Shown here: positions 41,932 through 52,462 of the stretch, piece by piece
How the letters are laid out: each line of letters begins with the position of its first letter
Numbering within the stretch: the stretch's first letter is position 1
Assembly (NCBI GenBank): GCA_040387475.1
Contig: JAZKDT010000025.1
Span: forward strand, 1 to 64,000
Direction: 5' to 3'
Length of the DNA stretch: 64,000 nt
Origin: UBA4416 sp040387475
GTDB taxonomy: Bacteria; Bacteroidota; Bacteroidia; B-17B0; Aurantibacillaceae
Translations under genes and position numbers: made by a program
The notes under the pieces: model-generated
What the model saw: only the letters and a program-made list of their open reading frames with translations
The model's database searches: none
Told to the model about the DNA's origin: nothing

Positions 41932-42793
41932 TAGCTTTCAGGCTGAGGTCTAAACTCTTTACATGGTGCGTTAAAGCACCAACTGAGATAAAATCAACAC
42001 CACATTTGGCATATGCAGCAATAGTTTTTTCTGTAATGCCGCCTGAGCTTTCAATTTCAAATTTATCGCCAATTAAAGCAACTGCTTTTTTAGTGTCGGC
42101 AACAGTGTAATTATCTAACATAATGCGCTGAAAGCCTCCTTTGTTTAAGATGAGTTTTACATCATTTAATGTACGCGTCTCAACTTCAATAGCCAGTTTT
42201 CTTTTTGTTTTTTTGAGATAGGCATGGGTAGCGTCAATAGCCTCAATAATGCCGCCGGCAAAATCAATATGATTATCTTTGATCATAATCATGTCATATA
42301 ATCCAAAACGGTGATTGGCCCCTCCGCCAATAACTACCGCCCATTTTTCAAAAAAGCGAAAGCCGGGAGTTGTTTTACGGGTATCAATAACTTTGGTTTT
42401 GGTCCCCTTACACAACATTTGTAAATAATTAGTTTTAGTAGCGATCGCACTCATGCGCTGCATCACATTTAATACCAATCGTTCGGCTGTTAATAATTTT
42501 TGAGAGTTGCCTTCAACAATAAAGGCAATGTCACCCACTTTTACAGGAGTTCCGTCTTTTATAAATACGGTTACTTTGAATTTTGAATCTATGAGCCTGA
42601 AAATTTCTTTAGCGGCTTCAATGCCTGCAATAATCCCATTTTCTTTTACAAGTAAATGGCATTTGCCTTTTTTAGTGGCAGGGATTGTTGCCAATGCCGA
42701 ATGATCTCCATCGCCTACGTCTTCCTGTAAAGCATTTTGAACAAAGGTCTTAAAATTGAAATGTTTTTTGTGTTGTAAAATGTAATTAGCCAT
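41924..42793 (-). CDS. nadC: Nicotinate-nucleotide diphosphorylase (carboxylating)
   Basis: The 289-residue enzyme turns quinolinate and PRPP into nicotinate mononucleotide in de novo NAD synthesis. Signature segments are DVGDGDHSA, MQRMSAIAT, the DTRKTTPGFR motif that binds quinolinate and phosphate, GGGANHRFGLYDMIMIKDNH, and near the end IESSGGITEKTIAAYAKCGVDFISVGALTH. Length matches the family. It overlaps the upstream DUF4783 gene by 8 bp and the convergent acyltransferase gene by 8 bp. No nadA or nadB lies nearby. Confidence 0.97.
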   Translation of the reverse strand: MANYILQHKKHFNFKTFVQNALQEDVGDGDHSALATIPATKKGKCHLLVKENGIIAGIEAAKEIFRLIDSKFKVTVFIKDGTPVKVGDIAFIVEGNSQKLLTAERLVLNVMQRMSAIATKTNYLQMLCKGTKTKVIDTRKTTPGFRFFEKWAVVIGGGANHRFGLYDMIMIKDNHIDFAGGIIEAIDATHAYLKKTKRKLAIEVETRTLNDVKLILNKGGFQRIMLDNYTVADTKKAVALIGDKFEIESSGGITEKTIAAYAKCGVDFISVGALTHHVKSLDLSLKAIK

Positions 42794-43160
42794 TATCGTT
42801 CTCTATTCTGAACTGCGAAATTACATTTCCTCTCACTAATATGGAAATTCTATATTTTCCATTATTGGTATCCAGGGCTCCGGTGATGAATTGTTGGTCG
42901 CCATTAACGATACTCGTATGAGAAGTTTGGTAGGATTTTACTTTATGTTTATTAAAAAAATCTTCGATCAATGCCTGCGCTTGCGATTTACTCAGTAGGT
43001 CTTCCTGGTTTAAGACCTTGATAGAAACTTTTTCAGCAAAGTGTTTAACGAGTTCGGAAGCATTGCCCTGCTTTAACGAATTAGCTACATCATCGGTAAT
43101 ATCTTTCATAGTGAAAGAAAAAGTGAACAAACTGATAAATAATATAAAGAAAGCTTTCAT
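42786..43160 (-). CDS. Secreted DUF4783-family protein
   Basis: The ATG at 43160 gives a 124-residue protein with a signal peptide (MKAFFILFISLFTFSFT); the longer open frame to 43265 overlaps rlmH and is unlikely. The mature part (DITDDVANSLKQGNASELVKHFAEKVSIKVL, ALIEDFFNKHKVKSY, KYRISILVRG) is an NTF2-like fold typical of DUF4783, a Bacteroidota family of unknown function often found next to nadC. Its end overlaps the nadC start by 8 bp, so the two are probably co-transcribed. It is divergent from rlmH, with about 70 bp between starts. Confidence 0.85.
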   Translation of the reverse strand: MKAFFILFISLFTFSFTMKDITDDVANSLKQGNASELVKHFAEKVSIKVLNQEDLLSKSQAQALIEDFFNKHKVKSYQTSHTSIVNGDQQFITGALDTNNGKYRISILVRGNVISQFRIENDNG

Positions 43161-43231
43161 TAAATAATGTAGATTTACAGCGTCAAAGTAACAATTATTG
43201 TGCCTAAACTTGCTGAAGACTTGCTGTAATA

Positions 43232-43705
43232 ATGAAAATTTTACTGATCCAGATAGAAAAAACAACTGATTCTTACCTTTTAGAAGGAATTAAAGTATAC
43301 ACTGAGAGGTTAAAAAACTATGTATCATTAAGTACAGAAACGATCTCGATGCCAAAGATCGTTCGACAAAAGCCATTTGAGGAGCAGAAGAGGGCGGAGG
43401 CCCTCGAAATCCAAAAATTGCTAGATCCATCTGATTTTTTGGTTTGTATGGATGAACACGGCAAGCAATTTACATCCCTTCAATTTGCAGAGTTTTTGAA
43501 TAAAAGGATGGTTTCGGGTTGCAAACGACTGGTTTTTTTGATCGGTGGCCCTTTTGGAATTGACAAATCCATTCTTGACAAGAGTTCTTATGTGCTTTCT
43601 CTCTCCAATATGACCTTTTCCCATCAAATGATCCGCCTGTTCTTTTGTGAACAGCTATATAGAGGCTTTTCTATATTGAGGAATGAAAAATATCATCACG
43701 AGTAA
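43232..43705 (+). CDS. rlmH: 23S rRNA (pseudouridine(1915)-N3)-methyltransferase
   Basis: The 157-residue SPOUT methyltransferase modifies pseudouridine 1915 in helix 69 of 23S rRNA. The trefoil-knot motifs are visible: FLIGGPFGID for S-adenosylmethionine, and the C-terminal SNMTFSHQMIRLFFCEQLYR followed by NEKYHHE, ending in the conserved Tyr-His. Length is standard. It is divergent from the DUF4783-nadC pair. The family often neighbours nadC or DUF4783 genes in Bacteroidota. Confidence 0.96.
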   Translation: MKILLIQIEKTTDSYLLEGIKVYTERLKNYVSLSTETISMPKIVRQKPFEEQKRAEALEIQKLLDPSDFLVCMDEHGKQFTSLQFAEFLNKRMVSGCKRLVFLIGGPFGIDKSILDKSSYVLSLSNMTFSHQMIRLFFCEQLYRGFSILRNEKYHHE

Positions 43706-43861
43706 AAAATATCACGGGTAATATGACCGATGTAAGGTTTTTCTAAAATAGGAGGCTTTGGTGTGAATTAATTTATAGCTTTACCTATTTAATGAGTCGG
43801 TTGGTCTAATTTAATATTAACCTGGCGGCAGCTAAACTACCTTAGCACTAAATTTTTATAT

Positions 43862-46800
43862 ATGACATTTTTTTACTTTTTCAAAAAACAGTATTTAATC
43901 TTTGTTTTTTTCTTCTTATCGTCCTTAAGCTTTTTTTCTCAAACTGTAACTATAACGGCGCCTGTGGCATCGGCTACGTATTGTGCAGGTACTAATATAA
44001 CGGTGAATTATACTGTCACATCTAATTTTTCGAATACCGGTTTCAACAATGTATTTACTACTCAATTGTCTGACGCTTCAGGAAGTTTTGCTTCTCCAAC
44101 AATATTAGGAACCAGAACTGCTGTAAACGCCGGAGGAAGCACTTTTTTGATACCGTTTACAACAGTATCAGGGTCTTTGTATCGCGTCAGAGTGTTAACA
44201 TCCAATCCAACATTTACAAGTCAATCGAATGGCGTTGACTTAACGATTAATGGTTTATCGATCAGTGCACCTACGTTGCAGAACAGTTTCTTTTGCCAGG
44301 GTGAAACATTTCCCGTTTCTTTTACTCAAAGTTGTAATTTTTCAAATACAGGTTTTAATAATGTTTATACGGTTCAGTTATCGGATGCGTCGGGAAGTTT
44401 TGCTGCGCCTGTGACTATCGGAACGAGAACTAATACAACGGCCGCTGCTATTACATGTACAGTGCCGATAGCTACACCGGTAGGTACTAACTATAGGATC
44501 AGGATCGTCAGTTCCAATCCATCGGTGATAAGTCCTGATAATGGCTATAATGTGCAGATCAATGCTACGGCCGGTACGCCGTCGATTGCAGGAAACGGAT
44601 TCTGGAACGCATACTGTTTTAATATCGCTAATAATTATACGACTAACTATGAGGGTTTCTACACAGAAAATAATTTGAGCTTTGATACAAGGGTTCGGTA
44701 TACAAGTACACTCTGTCCATCCACGACTTCAGCCTCTGCTAATGGAAATGCCTACGCTGGCTGTACGTTTACCAACACCAATAACTATTCAGTAAATTTA
44801 AAGAGAACAAACATTCCTTGTGGATACTATGATTTCAGTATAGTGGCACATGATGATGAAGGACGAATATTGATAGACGGGGTGCAGGTATATTACAACG
44901 CCTACATTGGAGCAGTTGCTGTTCCCAATGCTTACCGGGCATTTATAAGCCCTACTAATACAGTGGAGGTTAGATATAGTAATACAGGAGCAGGGCCGGG
45001 TTACATGGCAATTAATATTTCGACAGTTAATATTATTAATGTTTACAATCCTGCTACTATTTGTGCAGGAACTACAGCAACTTTAAATGCTACAAACTCA
45101 AGTACAGTACCCCTCAGTTTTTCCTGGGCGCCTTCTGCCGTTGCAAGTCCACCAACGGGCACCGCTACTACTGTTTCTCCATCCGTAACTACTGTTTTTA
45201 CAGTGTCGGCAACAGATGCTGTTACTGGCTGTGCTGCCTCCAATACAATTCAGGTAACGGTTAATCCGGTTGCCACAACAACTGTTGTATCTACAGCAAC
45301 TACGGCCCTTTGTTCCGGAATTACCCAGGCAACTTTAACGGCAGGCGGAGCCGCTTCCTATACCTGGAGTCCGGCAGCTGGTTTGAGTAGTGTAAATGGA
45401 TTTTCGGTGATAGCAAATCCAACCGTCACCACAACCTACACAGTCAGCGGCTCTAATAACTGTAACACAGTAGATGCTACTACAACTGTAACCATGCAGG
45501 TTGTTCCTTCGGTACCAACCCCCACTGTTTATGGCAATGGCACATGGAATGTATATTGTTACAACGATCAAACTTTTACTAATTACTATGGCTATTATAC
45601 AGAAAATAATTTAAATTTTGCAACTGCAACCCGGTGGAATGCTTCGTTGGCGCCGTCGAGTTGTACCACAACAGCAACAGGTTTGGCTTATTCTGGATGT
45701 AATATAAACCCAACCTCATGGTCTATGAAGTTCAGAAGAACAAATATTCCCTGTGGTTACTATCAAATTGATATCCCGGCTAAAGATGATAACCTGCGAT
45801 TATATATTGACGGCGTACAAACGTATTCAGTAAATGGTACGGGAGCGGTTACAAATGTATGGCGCGGATTTATTGGCCCCACTACGTTAGTAGAATTTAC
45901 ATTAGTGAATACCGGGGGACCAGGAAATATGAGCGCGAATTTTATCTCAGTGCCATACCCCTTTACCGGACCTCCAATTACAATATGTGCGGGTGGCCCT
46001 GCTACCATTACAGCTACACCTTTTATATCGGGAGCTACCTATAGCTGGACACCGAATATCGGACTATCGTCTACCACAGGAACAGCAGTAACGATTTCAC
46101 CTACTACCAATATTATTTACACGGTTACAGTTTCTGACCCCGTGTCGACCTGCAGTGCGAGTGCTACGCAAACTGTAAACGTTAATCCTTTACCAACAAC
46201 TACTGTATCGCCAACATCAGCAACCATTGCCTGTTCAATACAATCGTATACATTAAATGCCGGAGGTGCAAATACCTATTCCTGGTCGCCANNNNNNNNN
46301 NTTAACCGTTTCCTCCATTGGTGGAACAGTACCTTATACCTATTCCTGGTCGCCATCTGCCGGGTTGAATACCACAACCGGTAATTCAGTGATTGCAACT
46401 CCAACCGTAACAACTATATATACGGTTACAGGTAATAATGTTTGTGCCGATGTGGATGCTACTACTACTATAACCGTTGTGCCACTTATTACTCCAACCG
46501 TTTTTCCGTCAACTAACTGGAACGTGTATTGTTATAACAGTACAAATTTTACTAATTATTATGGTTACTATACTCATATTGGAACCGGCGCGAGCGGATA
46601 TGATTTTAATACAGGCACCCAATGGTTAAGTGGTTTGGCACCTTCAACTGCTACTGCAAATGCTTTAGGAACAGCCTACCAGGGTTGTACAATGCCCGCC
46701 ATAAATATTTCGTTGAGTTTCAAAAAAACTAATTTTGCCTGCGGTACCTATAGTATTATTTCGGTGGCTAACGACGATAATATAGCGTTATTAATAGATG

Positions 46801-48470
46801 GCGTACAGGTAGCCACCAGGGCAACAGCTGCTACCTCACTTACTATCTGGGTAGGAACGTTGAATTCAAATTCACAGGTCGAATTAAGGTTAAACCAGGG
46901 CGGTGGAGGTTCTGGTCTTAGCGTAAGATTTACAGCGGCCACTCCATCAGCATCTTTATCTACATGGGTAGGAGGTACAAGTACCGATTGGTTTACAGCT
47001 TCTAACTGGTGTGGATCTGGCGTTCCAACGTTATCCTTAGACGTGCTAATTCCAAACGCAAAACCACAGTTTATGCCTGTAATTAACGCCGCAGGCGCTG
47101 CATGCCGTAGTTTGACTATTTCACCAGCAACCGCTTCTACAAGCGTATTGTCAGCTCTCCCTGCAGCAAGTTTAACGATTAGCGGATCTAATAGTTTAGA
47201 TGTTTACGGTAACTGGGTTAACAATGGTGTATTTGATGCAGGAAACGGAACTGTAAATATTCTGGGAAGTACATCTACATCCATTACCGGAACAGCTACA
47301 GAATCCTTTTATAACTTAGTGATCAATAAAACCGGTGTAGCAACTGTTGCTATTCCTTCAGGGGCTAAGCAAATTTCAAATTTGATGACGCTCACAAACG
47401 GAATCATTAATCAGAACGCTACCCTTAGATTTTTAAATAATTCAACCGTATCAGGTGCGAGTAACAATAGTTATGTAAATGGTCCGGTGATAAAAGTAGG
47501 AACACAGGCATTTACGTTTCCAGTAGGCGCTAATAATTTTTACAGACCGGTTAGTATCACCGCTCCGGCTTTAGCTACTGACCATTTTACAACGCAGTAT
47601 TTTAATGTTGATCCGAGCCCACCTTATACATTCTCATCTTTAGACGCTACGATACATCACATTGGAAGATGCGAATATTGGACAGTGAATAGAACCGGCG
47701 GAAGTTCAAATGTAAATGTAACATTGACATGGAATTCTACCAGTTGCGGCGTGACAAACCTATCAGATTTACTGGTAGCAAGATGGGATGCAGGGCAGGC
47801 AAAATGGAAAGATGAAGGAAATGGGGGTACAACAGGTAACACAACAGCAGGATCAATTGTAACCGCGGCACCGGTAAGTCTGTTCAGCCCGTTTACACTA
47901 GCATCCCGAAACAATAACAATCCATTGCCGATAGAATTGGTAAACTTTAAATGTAATTTGGTGAACAGAAATACGGTAGGTTTAACCTGGGTAACCGCAT
48001 CAGAATCCAATAACGACTATTTTTCAGTTGAACGTTCAACGGATGGAATTGCCTTTGAAACAATTGGAAAAAAACAAGGCGCTGGAAATAGTGTTACCAC
48101 ACTAAATTACAATTTTGAGGATCAAAATTCTATAAAAGGAATTTTATATTATAGATTGAAACAAGTTGATTTTAATGGAAAAATCACTTACTCACAGATA
48201 TGTTCCTTGACTAATAGTGGAGATGGCGGAGTTGCATTTTATCCTAACCCTGTTAGAAATTCGTTAACTATTGATTACGAGTATACTGAAAAACCAAAGG
48301 ATCATACTATTACCATTACTGACGTCACCGGAAAGTTGGTGGAAGTCCAGTCTTCGTTCTCAGATTCTAAAGTTACATTAGATTGTTCTGATTTAGCTGA
48401 AGGTATTTATTTCTTAAAGGTATTAGTCGGAAACAAAGAAGTAGTTAATAAATTTACAGTGCAAAGATAA
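43862..48470 (+). CDS. Large T9SS-secreted protein with PA14-like repeats, interrupted by an assembly gap
   Basis: One gene is split by the N run at 46292-46301; the two halves are in different frames only because the gap length is arbitrary. The product has a signal peptide (FVFFFLSSLSFFSQ), two Ig-like domains, and then three copies of a PA14-like module. Each copy has NWNVYCYN or similar, FTNYYGYYTENN, RTNIPCGYY and DDNLRLYIDGVQ (about 44590-45020, 45520-45950, 46490-46950). PKD-like linkers (SWSPSAGL, TVTTTYTVSG) separate them. The C-terminal part has an SVERSTDG fibronectin-like domain and a type A sorting tail (FYPNPVRNSLTI, FLKVLVGNKEVV). PA14 domains often bind glycans. A terminator follows. 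Confidence 0.85.
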
Positions 48471-48484
48471 AACGCTAAACAGAT

Positions 48485-48520
48485 AATAAAAAAGCCCCGG
48501 TAATTCGGGGCTTTTTTATT
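48485..48520. terminator. Bidirectional terminator
   Basis: AAAAAAGCCCCG pairs with CGGGGCTTTTTT around GTAATT. It lies between the convergent large adhesin gene and the transketolase operon and can serve both. Confidence 0.92.
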
Positions 48521-48534
48521 TGAGTATGATTTGA

Positions 48535-49488
48535 TTATTTTCTCTTAATTACTTTATTAACAGCATCGATAATATTAACGGTATCTAAACCATATTTAGT
48601 CATCAACTGATCAGGCGTTCCGCTTTCTCCAAAACTATCGTTAACAGCTACAAACTCTTGTGGGGTAGGGGTGTTGCGGGATAGTAATTGCGCTACACTA
48701 TCGCCCAGGCCACCATTCATCTGGTGCTCTTCCGCCGTTACTACACATTTTGTTTTAGCAACAGATTTCAGAATTGCCGCATCATCTAACGGCTTTATAG
48801 TGTGAATGTTTATGATCTCTGCAGAGATGCCCTGCTCCGCTAACTTTTCGCCGGCTTCGATAGCTTTCCATACGAGGTGGCCAGTAGCTATAATAGTAAC
48901 ATCAGTACCTTCGTTCAACATAACTGCTTTACCAATTTCAAATTTCTGATCGGCCGGCGTAAAGTTTGGAACTGTTGGTCTGCCAAAACGTAAGTAAACA
49001 GGACCATGATAATCTGCAATGGCAATGGTTGCAGCTTTTGTTTGATTGTAATCACAAGGGTTGATGACACACATGTGCGGTAACATCTTCATTAATCCAA
49101 TATCTTCTAAAATCTGGTGAGTAGCACCGTCTTCTCCCAAAGTTAGTCCTGCATGCGAAGCACATATCTTCACGTTTTTGCCTGAATAAGCAACACTTTG
49201 ACGAATTTGATCATACACACGCCCTGTGCTAAAATTAGCAAAGGTACCGGTAAAAGGAATTTTACCTCCAATAGTTAAGCCAGCAGCAATGCCAATCATA
49301 TTCGCTTCAGCAATACCCACCTGAAAAAAACGGTCAGGGTTTTCTGCTTTAAAAGCATCCATTTTTAAGGATCCGATTAAATCGGCGCATAACGCAACCA
49401 CATTCGGATTTGTTTGACCCAATTGTTGTAAACCTGCCCCAAAACCTGAACGGGTATCTTTTTTTTCGGTGTATGTGTATTTTTTCAT
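48535..49488 (-). CDS. Transketolase, C-terminal subunit
   Basis: The 317-residue protein carries the pyrimidine-binding and C-terminal domains of transketolase. Typical segments are DLIGSLKMDAF, VGIAEANMIGIAAGLTIGGKIPF, ICASHAGLTLGEDGATHQILED and, in the C-terminal domain, EGTDVTIIATGHLVWKAIEAGE. It should pair with the N-terminal subunit encoded at 51344-52192 to move two-carbon units in the pentose phosphate pathway. It is last in the operon, 16 bp after the TonB-like gene. Split transketolases are common in Bacteroidota, but the halves are normally adjacent. Confidence 0.94.
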   Translation of the reverse strand: MKKYTYTEKKDTRSGFGAGLQQLGQTNPNVVALCADLIGSLKMDAFKAENPDRFFQVGIAEANMIGIAAGLTIGGKIPFTGTFANFSTGRVYDQIRQSVAYSGKNVKICASHAGLTLGEDGATHQILEDIGLMKMLPHMCVINPCDYNQTKAATIAIADYHGPVYLRFGRPTVPNFTPADQKFEIGKAVMLNEGTDVTIIATGHLVWKAIEAGEKLAEQGISAEIINIHTIKPLDDAAILKSVAKTKCVVTAEEHQMNGGLGDSVAQLLSRNTPTPQEFVAVNDSFGESGTPDQLMTKYGLDTVNIIDAVNKVIKRK

Positions 49489-49504
49489 AATGTATTTTTA
49501 AAAA

Positions 49505-49930
49505 TTAGCTTGCTTTAAATTTAAGTGGAAAATTAAAATGAGTGGGGGTTGGTATTCCGTTTATTTTTCCCGGTTTCCATTTTGGCATGATAGAAAAAAG
49601 TCTTTTTGCTTCTTCGTCACATTCTAAACAGTCTTTTATACCTTTTAATACCTTTATATCGTTCACACTACCGGTGGTGTCTACTGTAAATTGAATATAA
49701 ACCGTCCCATAAATTCCTTTTTCTAAAATTGCTTTGGGATATTGAACGTTTGCTTTTATAAATTTTTGAATAGCTGGCATTCCACCCGGAAATTCAGGTG
49801 ACTCTGTAGGGTTAACACATATAAAGTCTTTCGCTACAGGGGTTTCTGTATGCGTTTGAGCGCTTTGCGCACGGATCATCATGCTAAAAAAAGCAAATAC
49901 AATAAAAATATTTCTTATACAGCAGATCAT
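49505..49930 (-). CDS. TonB C-terminal domain protein
   Basis: The 141-residue protein has an N-terminal hydrophobic segment ending AQSAQ, more like a signal peptide than the usual TonB anchor. Residues about 45-140 form the TonB C-terminal fold (FPGGMPAIQKFIKANVQYP, GTVYIQFTVDTTGSVNDIKVLKG, MPKWKPGKINGIP). A Cys pair (CLEC) sits in the middle. The protein is short and lacks a Pro-rich spacer, so energy transduction across the periplasm is doubtful. Its ATG overlaps the stop of the vWA gene by one base, and the C-terminal transketolase gene follows 16 bp later. Confidence 0.82.
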   Translation of the reverse strand: MICCIRNIFIVFAFFSMMIRAQSAQTHTETPVAKDFICVNPTESPEFPGGMPAIQKFIKANVQYPKAILEKGIYGTVYIQFTVDTTGSVNDIKVLKGIKDCLECDEEAKRLFSIMPKWKPGKINGIPTPTHFNFPLKFKAS

Positions 49931-51333
49931 TAATTTATTTTCAGGTTAGTAGTCACCGCCGAGGTAACTGAAAATTTTCGTTCAATAGTGTTGGTTATTT
50001 TTTTTTCGTTTTCGTACCTGAATTCCAGTTTATAGTGGCCGGGTTGAAGGTAAATAATTTCATTTTGTAATGCTGTGTTTAAGTTACAAACCCAGGTTAC
50101 TTTTTTGCCATCATCCACAAAAATACTTCCGTAGCCGGTTGCTCCTTTAGTAATATAAGCATTACCGGATGTTGGCACCTTGATGGTGTTGGTTGTGCTT
50201 TGTTGAATTTCCACATCATTGAGTTTAATACGTGGTAGGGTCAGTATCTCCAAATCGTATTTACCTACAATGTATTTTTCTGTTTTACCAAAATCCTGTA
50301 TGTTAAGTGTATTCATTTCACCTTTTTTTCTCACAACGGTGGTTGGAAAATATTTGCTTAATGTTCCTTCTAATTCTAATTTTAAAAAGCCTTGTGGCGC
50401 ATCAACCGGTATTACATTGTGTTTGCCCTTTTGAATAGTAATATTCTTTTTTTCGATAGGCGGAATGGTATGCACCATCAAGTCGTAAGTAATCGTTGGG
50501 CTTAATACTAATGTATCCGGATTTCCACGATGATTCAATGTATGCAGGTAATTATATTTTATTTGTTTTGTATTGGCGTCGTAAAAAGTCATGTTCACAT
50601 CGGTCTCTGTCGGTTTTTTTGTAACATCTAACAAGTCAACCTGAACGGTTGTTTGTGAGATGGCTTCGGTTAACACTAAATTCAAAACATCTTTAAAATT
50701 AGCTTCATTGCTCACATCATAAAATTTACCCATGCAACCAAATACATCGGCAAACTTTACGTCCAGGCCAACGCCAATTACAAATGGTCTTAAAAAAATT
50801 CCTTTTTTTTGCAATTCTGCCGACACCTGGCAGGGTACGCCATCGCATTCTTCAATGCCATCTGTAATTAAAATAATAATATTGCGACAGTTGCCGCAGG
50901 GCGTAAAATCAGCAGCGCTTTCTCCCAGGGAGAACGCAATAGGGGTAGTACCTAAAGGTTCTAATTTTTGAATGCGTTGTTTGATCAGTGGTGCCGATTT
51001 TGACGCTACGTTAAACGGAACTTCCAGTTTGGTGTCCTTGCAATCTCTTGTGGGTTTAATAAATGTTTGATGTCCGTAACAACGCAGGGCTAACTCTAAA
51101 TTTGGAATTGTTTTTAAACTGTCTAAAAACTCGCCCATTATTTTTTTAGCTACTTCAATTTTAATGTTACTGTTCCAGGGAGCATACATGCTGTAGGAAT
51201 CGTCGAAAATAAAAAGGATGCGGTTGGTGGGTTGAGAATAACCAATTAAAAATGAAAAATTAAAAAGCAGGATCAAAGAAAAAACTTTTCTTTTGAAAGT
51301 AATACCTGTTAATTTTAAATTTTGAATTTTCAA
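49930..51333 (-). CDS. Secreted vWA-domain protein
   Basis: The 467-residue protein begins at TTG (51333); the stretch before the hydrophobic segment KVFSLILLFNFSFLIGYSQ has no ATG, so the exact start is uncertain. A von Willebrand A domain at about 35-225 has an intact MIDAS (DDSYSM, that is DxSxS, and IILITDGIEECDG). The rest is beta-rich, with repeated short modules that resemble carboxypeptidase-regulatory-like folds. It lacks a T9SS tail. It is periplasmic or surface exposed by its signal peptide. It lies 10 bp after the N-terminal transketolase gene and overlaps the TonB-like gene by one base. Confidence 0.8.
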   Translation of the reverse strand: MKIQNLKLTGITFKRKVFSLILLFNFSFLIGYSQPTNRILFIFDDSYSMYAPWNSNIKIEVAKKIMGEFLDSLKTIPNLELALRCYGHQTFIKPTRDCKDTKLEVPFNVASKSAPLIKQRIQKLEPLGTTPIAFSLGESAADFTPCGNCRNIIILITDGIEECDGVPCQVSAELQKKGIFLRPFVIGVGLDVKFADVFGCMGKFYDVSNEANFKDVLNLVLTEAISQTTVQVDLLDVTKKPTETDVNMTFYDANTKQIKYNYLHTLNHRGNPDTLVLSPTITYDLMVHTIPPIEKKNITIQKGKHNVIPVDAPQGFLKLELEGTLSKYFPTTVVRKKGEMNTLNIQDFGKTEKYIVGKYDLEILTLPRIKLNDVEIQQSTTNTIKVPTSGNAYITKGATGYGSIFVDDGKKVTWVCNLNTALQNEIIYLQPGHYKLEFRYENEKKITNTIERKFSVTSAVTTNLKIN

Positions 51334-51343
51334 CTTTGAATTA

Positions 51344-52192
51344 TTAATAATCAGCTTCGTTACCTACCAACTGATCAAGAGCCTTCTGTAATTGTTCGTC
51401 GTTAGGAGCCGAACCATGCCATTTATGCGTTCCCATCATATAATCAACACCTGCACCCATTTCTGTTTTCATGATATTAACAATTGGTTTACCTTTGCCA
51501 ATAAATGCTTTTGCTTTATCTAATCCTTCAATAACAGACGGAATATCATTTCCTTTTTCTGTTTCCACTACCTGCCAGCCAAAGGCTTCAAATTTCGCAC
51601 GAAGATTTCCGAGAGATAAAACATTTTCTACGTCTCCGTCAATCTGGCGACCATTATAATCAATAGTAGCAATGTAATTATCAACTTTATTGGCTGATGC
51701 ATACATGGCGGCTTCCCAAATCTGGCCTTCCTGTAATTCGCCATCGCCGTGTAAACTGTATATGATAGAATTATCTTTATTTAATTTTTTTGTTAATGCA
51801 GCGCCAATCGCCACGCTCATCCCTTGACCTAACGATCCGCTAGCAATCCTTACTCCCGGTAAATTGTCGTGAGTCGTTGGATGCCCCTGTAAACGAGAGT
51901 TTAACTTACGGAAGGTTTTTAGTTCCTCTACCGGAAAGTAACCACAACGGGCTAAAACACTATAAAATACAGGTGAAATATGTCCGTTACTTAAGAAAAA
52001 CAAATCTTCACCTTTACCATCCATTGCAAAATTCTTTGGATCATGCTTCATGTAGCCATTATACAACACTACTAAAAAATCGGCACATCCTAAGGAACCG
52101 CCCGGATGGCCGGAAGCTACAGCGTGAACCATGCGTACGATGTCGCGACGAACCTGGATTGTTAGTGTTTGAAGATGTTGAATATCTGCCAT
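51344..52192 (-). CDS. Transketolase, N-terminal subunit
   Basis: The 282-residue protein holds the diphosphate-binding domain of transketolase. Seen are VHAVASGHPGGSLGCADFL, the thiamine diphosphate motif HGDGELQEGQIWEAAMYAS followed by DYNGRQIDG, and MGTHKWHGSAPN near the end. It needs the C-terminal subunit at 48535-49488 for activity. It is first in a four-gene operon (this gene, vWA, TonB-like, C-terminal subunit). A TATTTTTG box (52210-52217 on the minus strand) lies 17 bp upstream of the ATG. Confidence 0.94.
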   Translation of the reverse strand: MADIQHLQTLTIQVRRDIVRMVHAVASGHPGGSLGCADFLVVLYNGYMKHDPKNFAMDGKGEDLFFLSNGHISPVFYSVLARCGYFPVEELKTFRKLNSRLQGHPTTHDNLPGVRIASGSLGQGMSVAIGAALTKKLNKDNSIIYSLHGDGELQEGQIWEAAMYASANKVDNYIATIDYNGRQIDGDVENVLSLGNLRAKFEAFGWQVVETEKGNDIPSVIEGLDKAKAFIGKGKPIVNIMKTEMGAGVDYMMGTHKWHGSAPNDEQLQKALDQLVGNEADY

Positions 52193-52209
52193 AAGTATTG
52201 ATTTTGCTG

Positions 52210-52217
52210 CAAAAATA
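52210..52217 (-). promoter_or_regulatory. -7 box upstream of the transketolase operon
   Basis: TATTTTTG on the minus strand matches TAnnTTTG. I see no TTG at the right distance upstream, so the promoter call rests on the -7 box alone. Confidence 0.4.
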
Positions 52218-52373
52218 GCATTAGATCACCTTATATAACGCAGATGTTAATAATAAGAACAGGATGTTAAAAAATAAAAATTCATTGACTCTTTTTGCAC
52301 AATTAAGCCCCTGATTGTTAAAAACTGCCCTGTTTTGCTACAAATAATAGTAAGGCTTAGCTTCTGTTTTTAA

Positions 52374-52381
52374 TATATTTG
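52374..52381 (+). promoter_or_regulatory. -7 box upstream of ychF
   Basis: TATATTTG matches TAnnTTTG. It lies 81 bp before the ATG. A matching -33 TTG at normal spacing is not evident. Confidence 0.4.
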
Positions 52382-52462
52382 CGTCTTAATTTTAATAAAC
52401 TAAATATTTAGGCGGGATTATCTTGTCTTTCCTCAATATTTTATAATTCAAAAAAACAGAAA

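Noticed and set aside
43161..43265. Longer start for the DUF4783 gene
   Set aside because: It overlaps the start of rlmH and pushes the signal peptide inside the protein.
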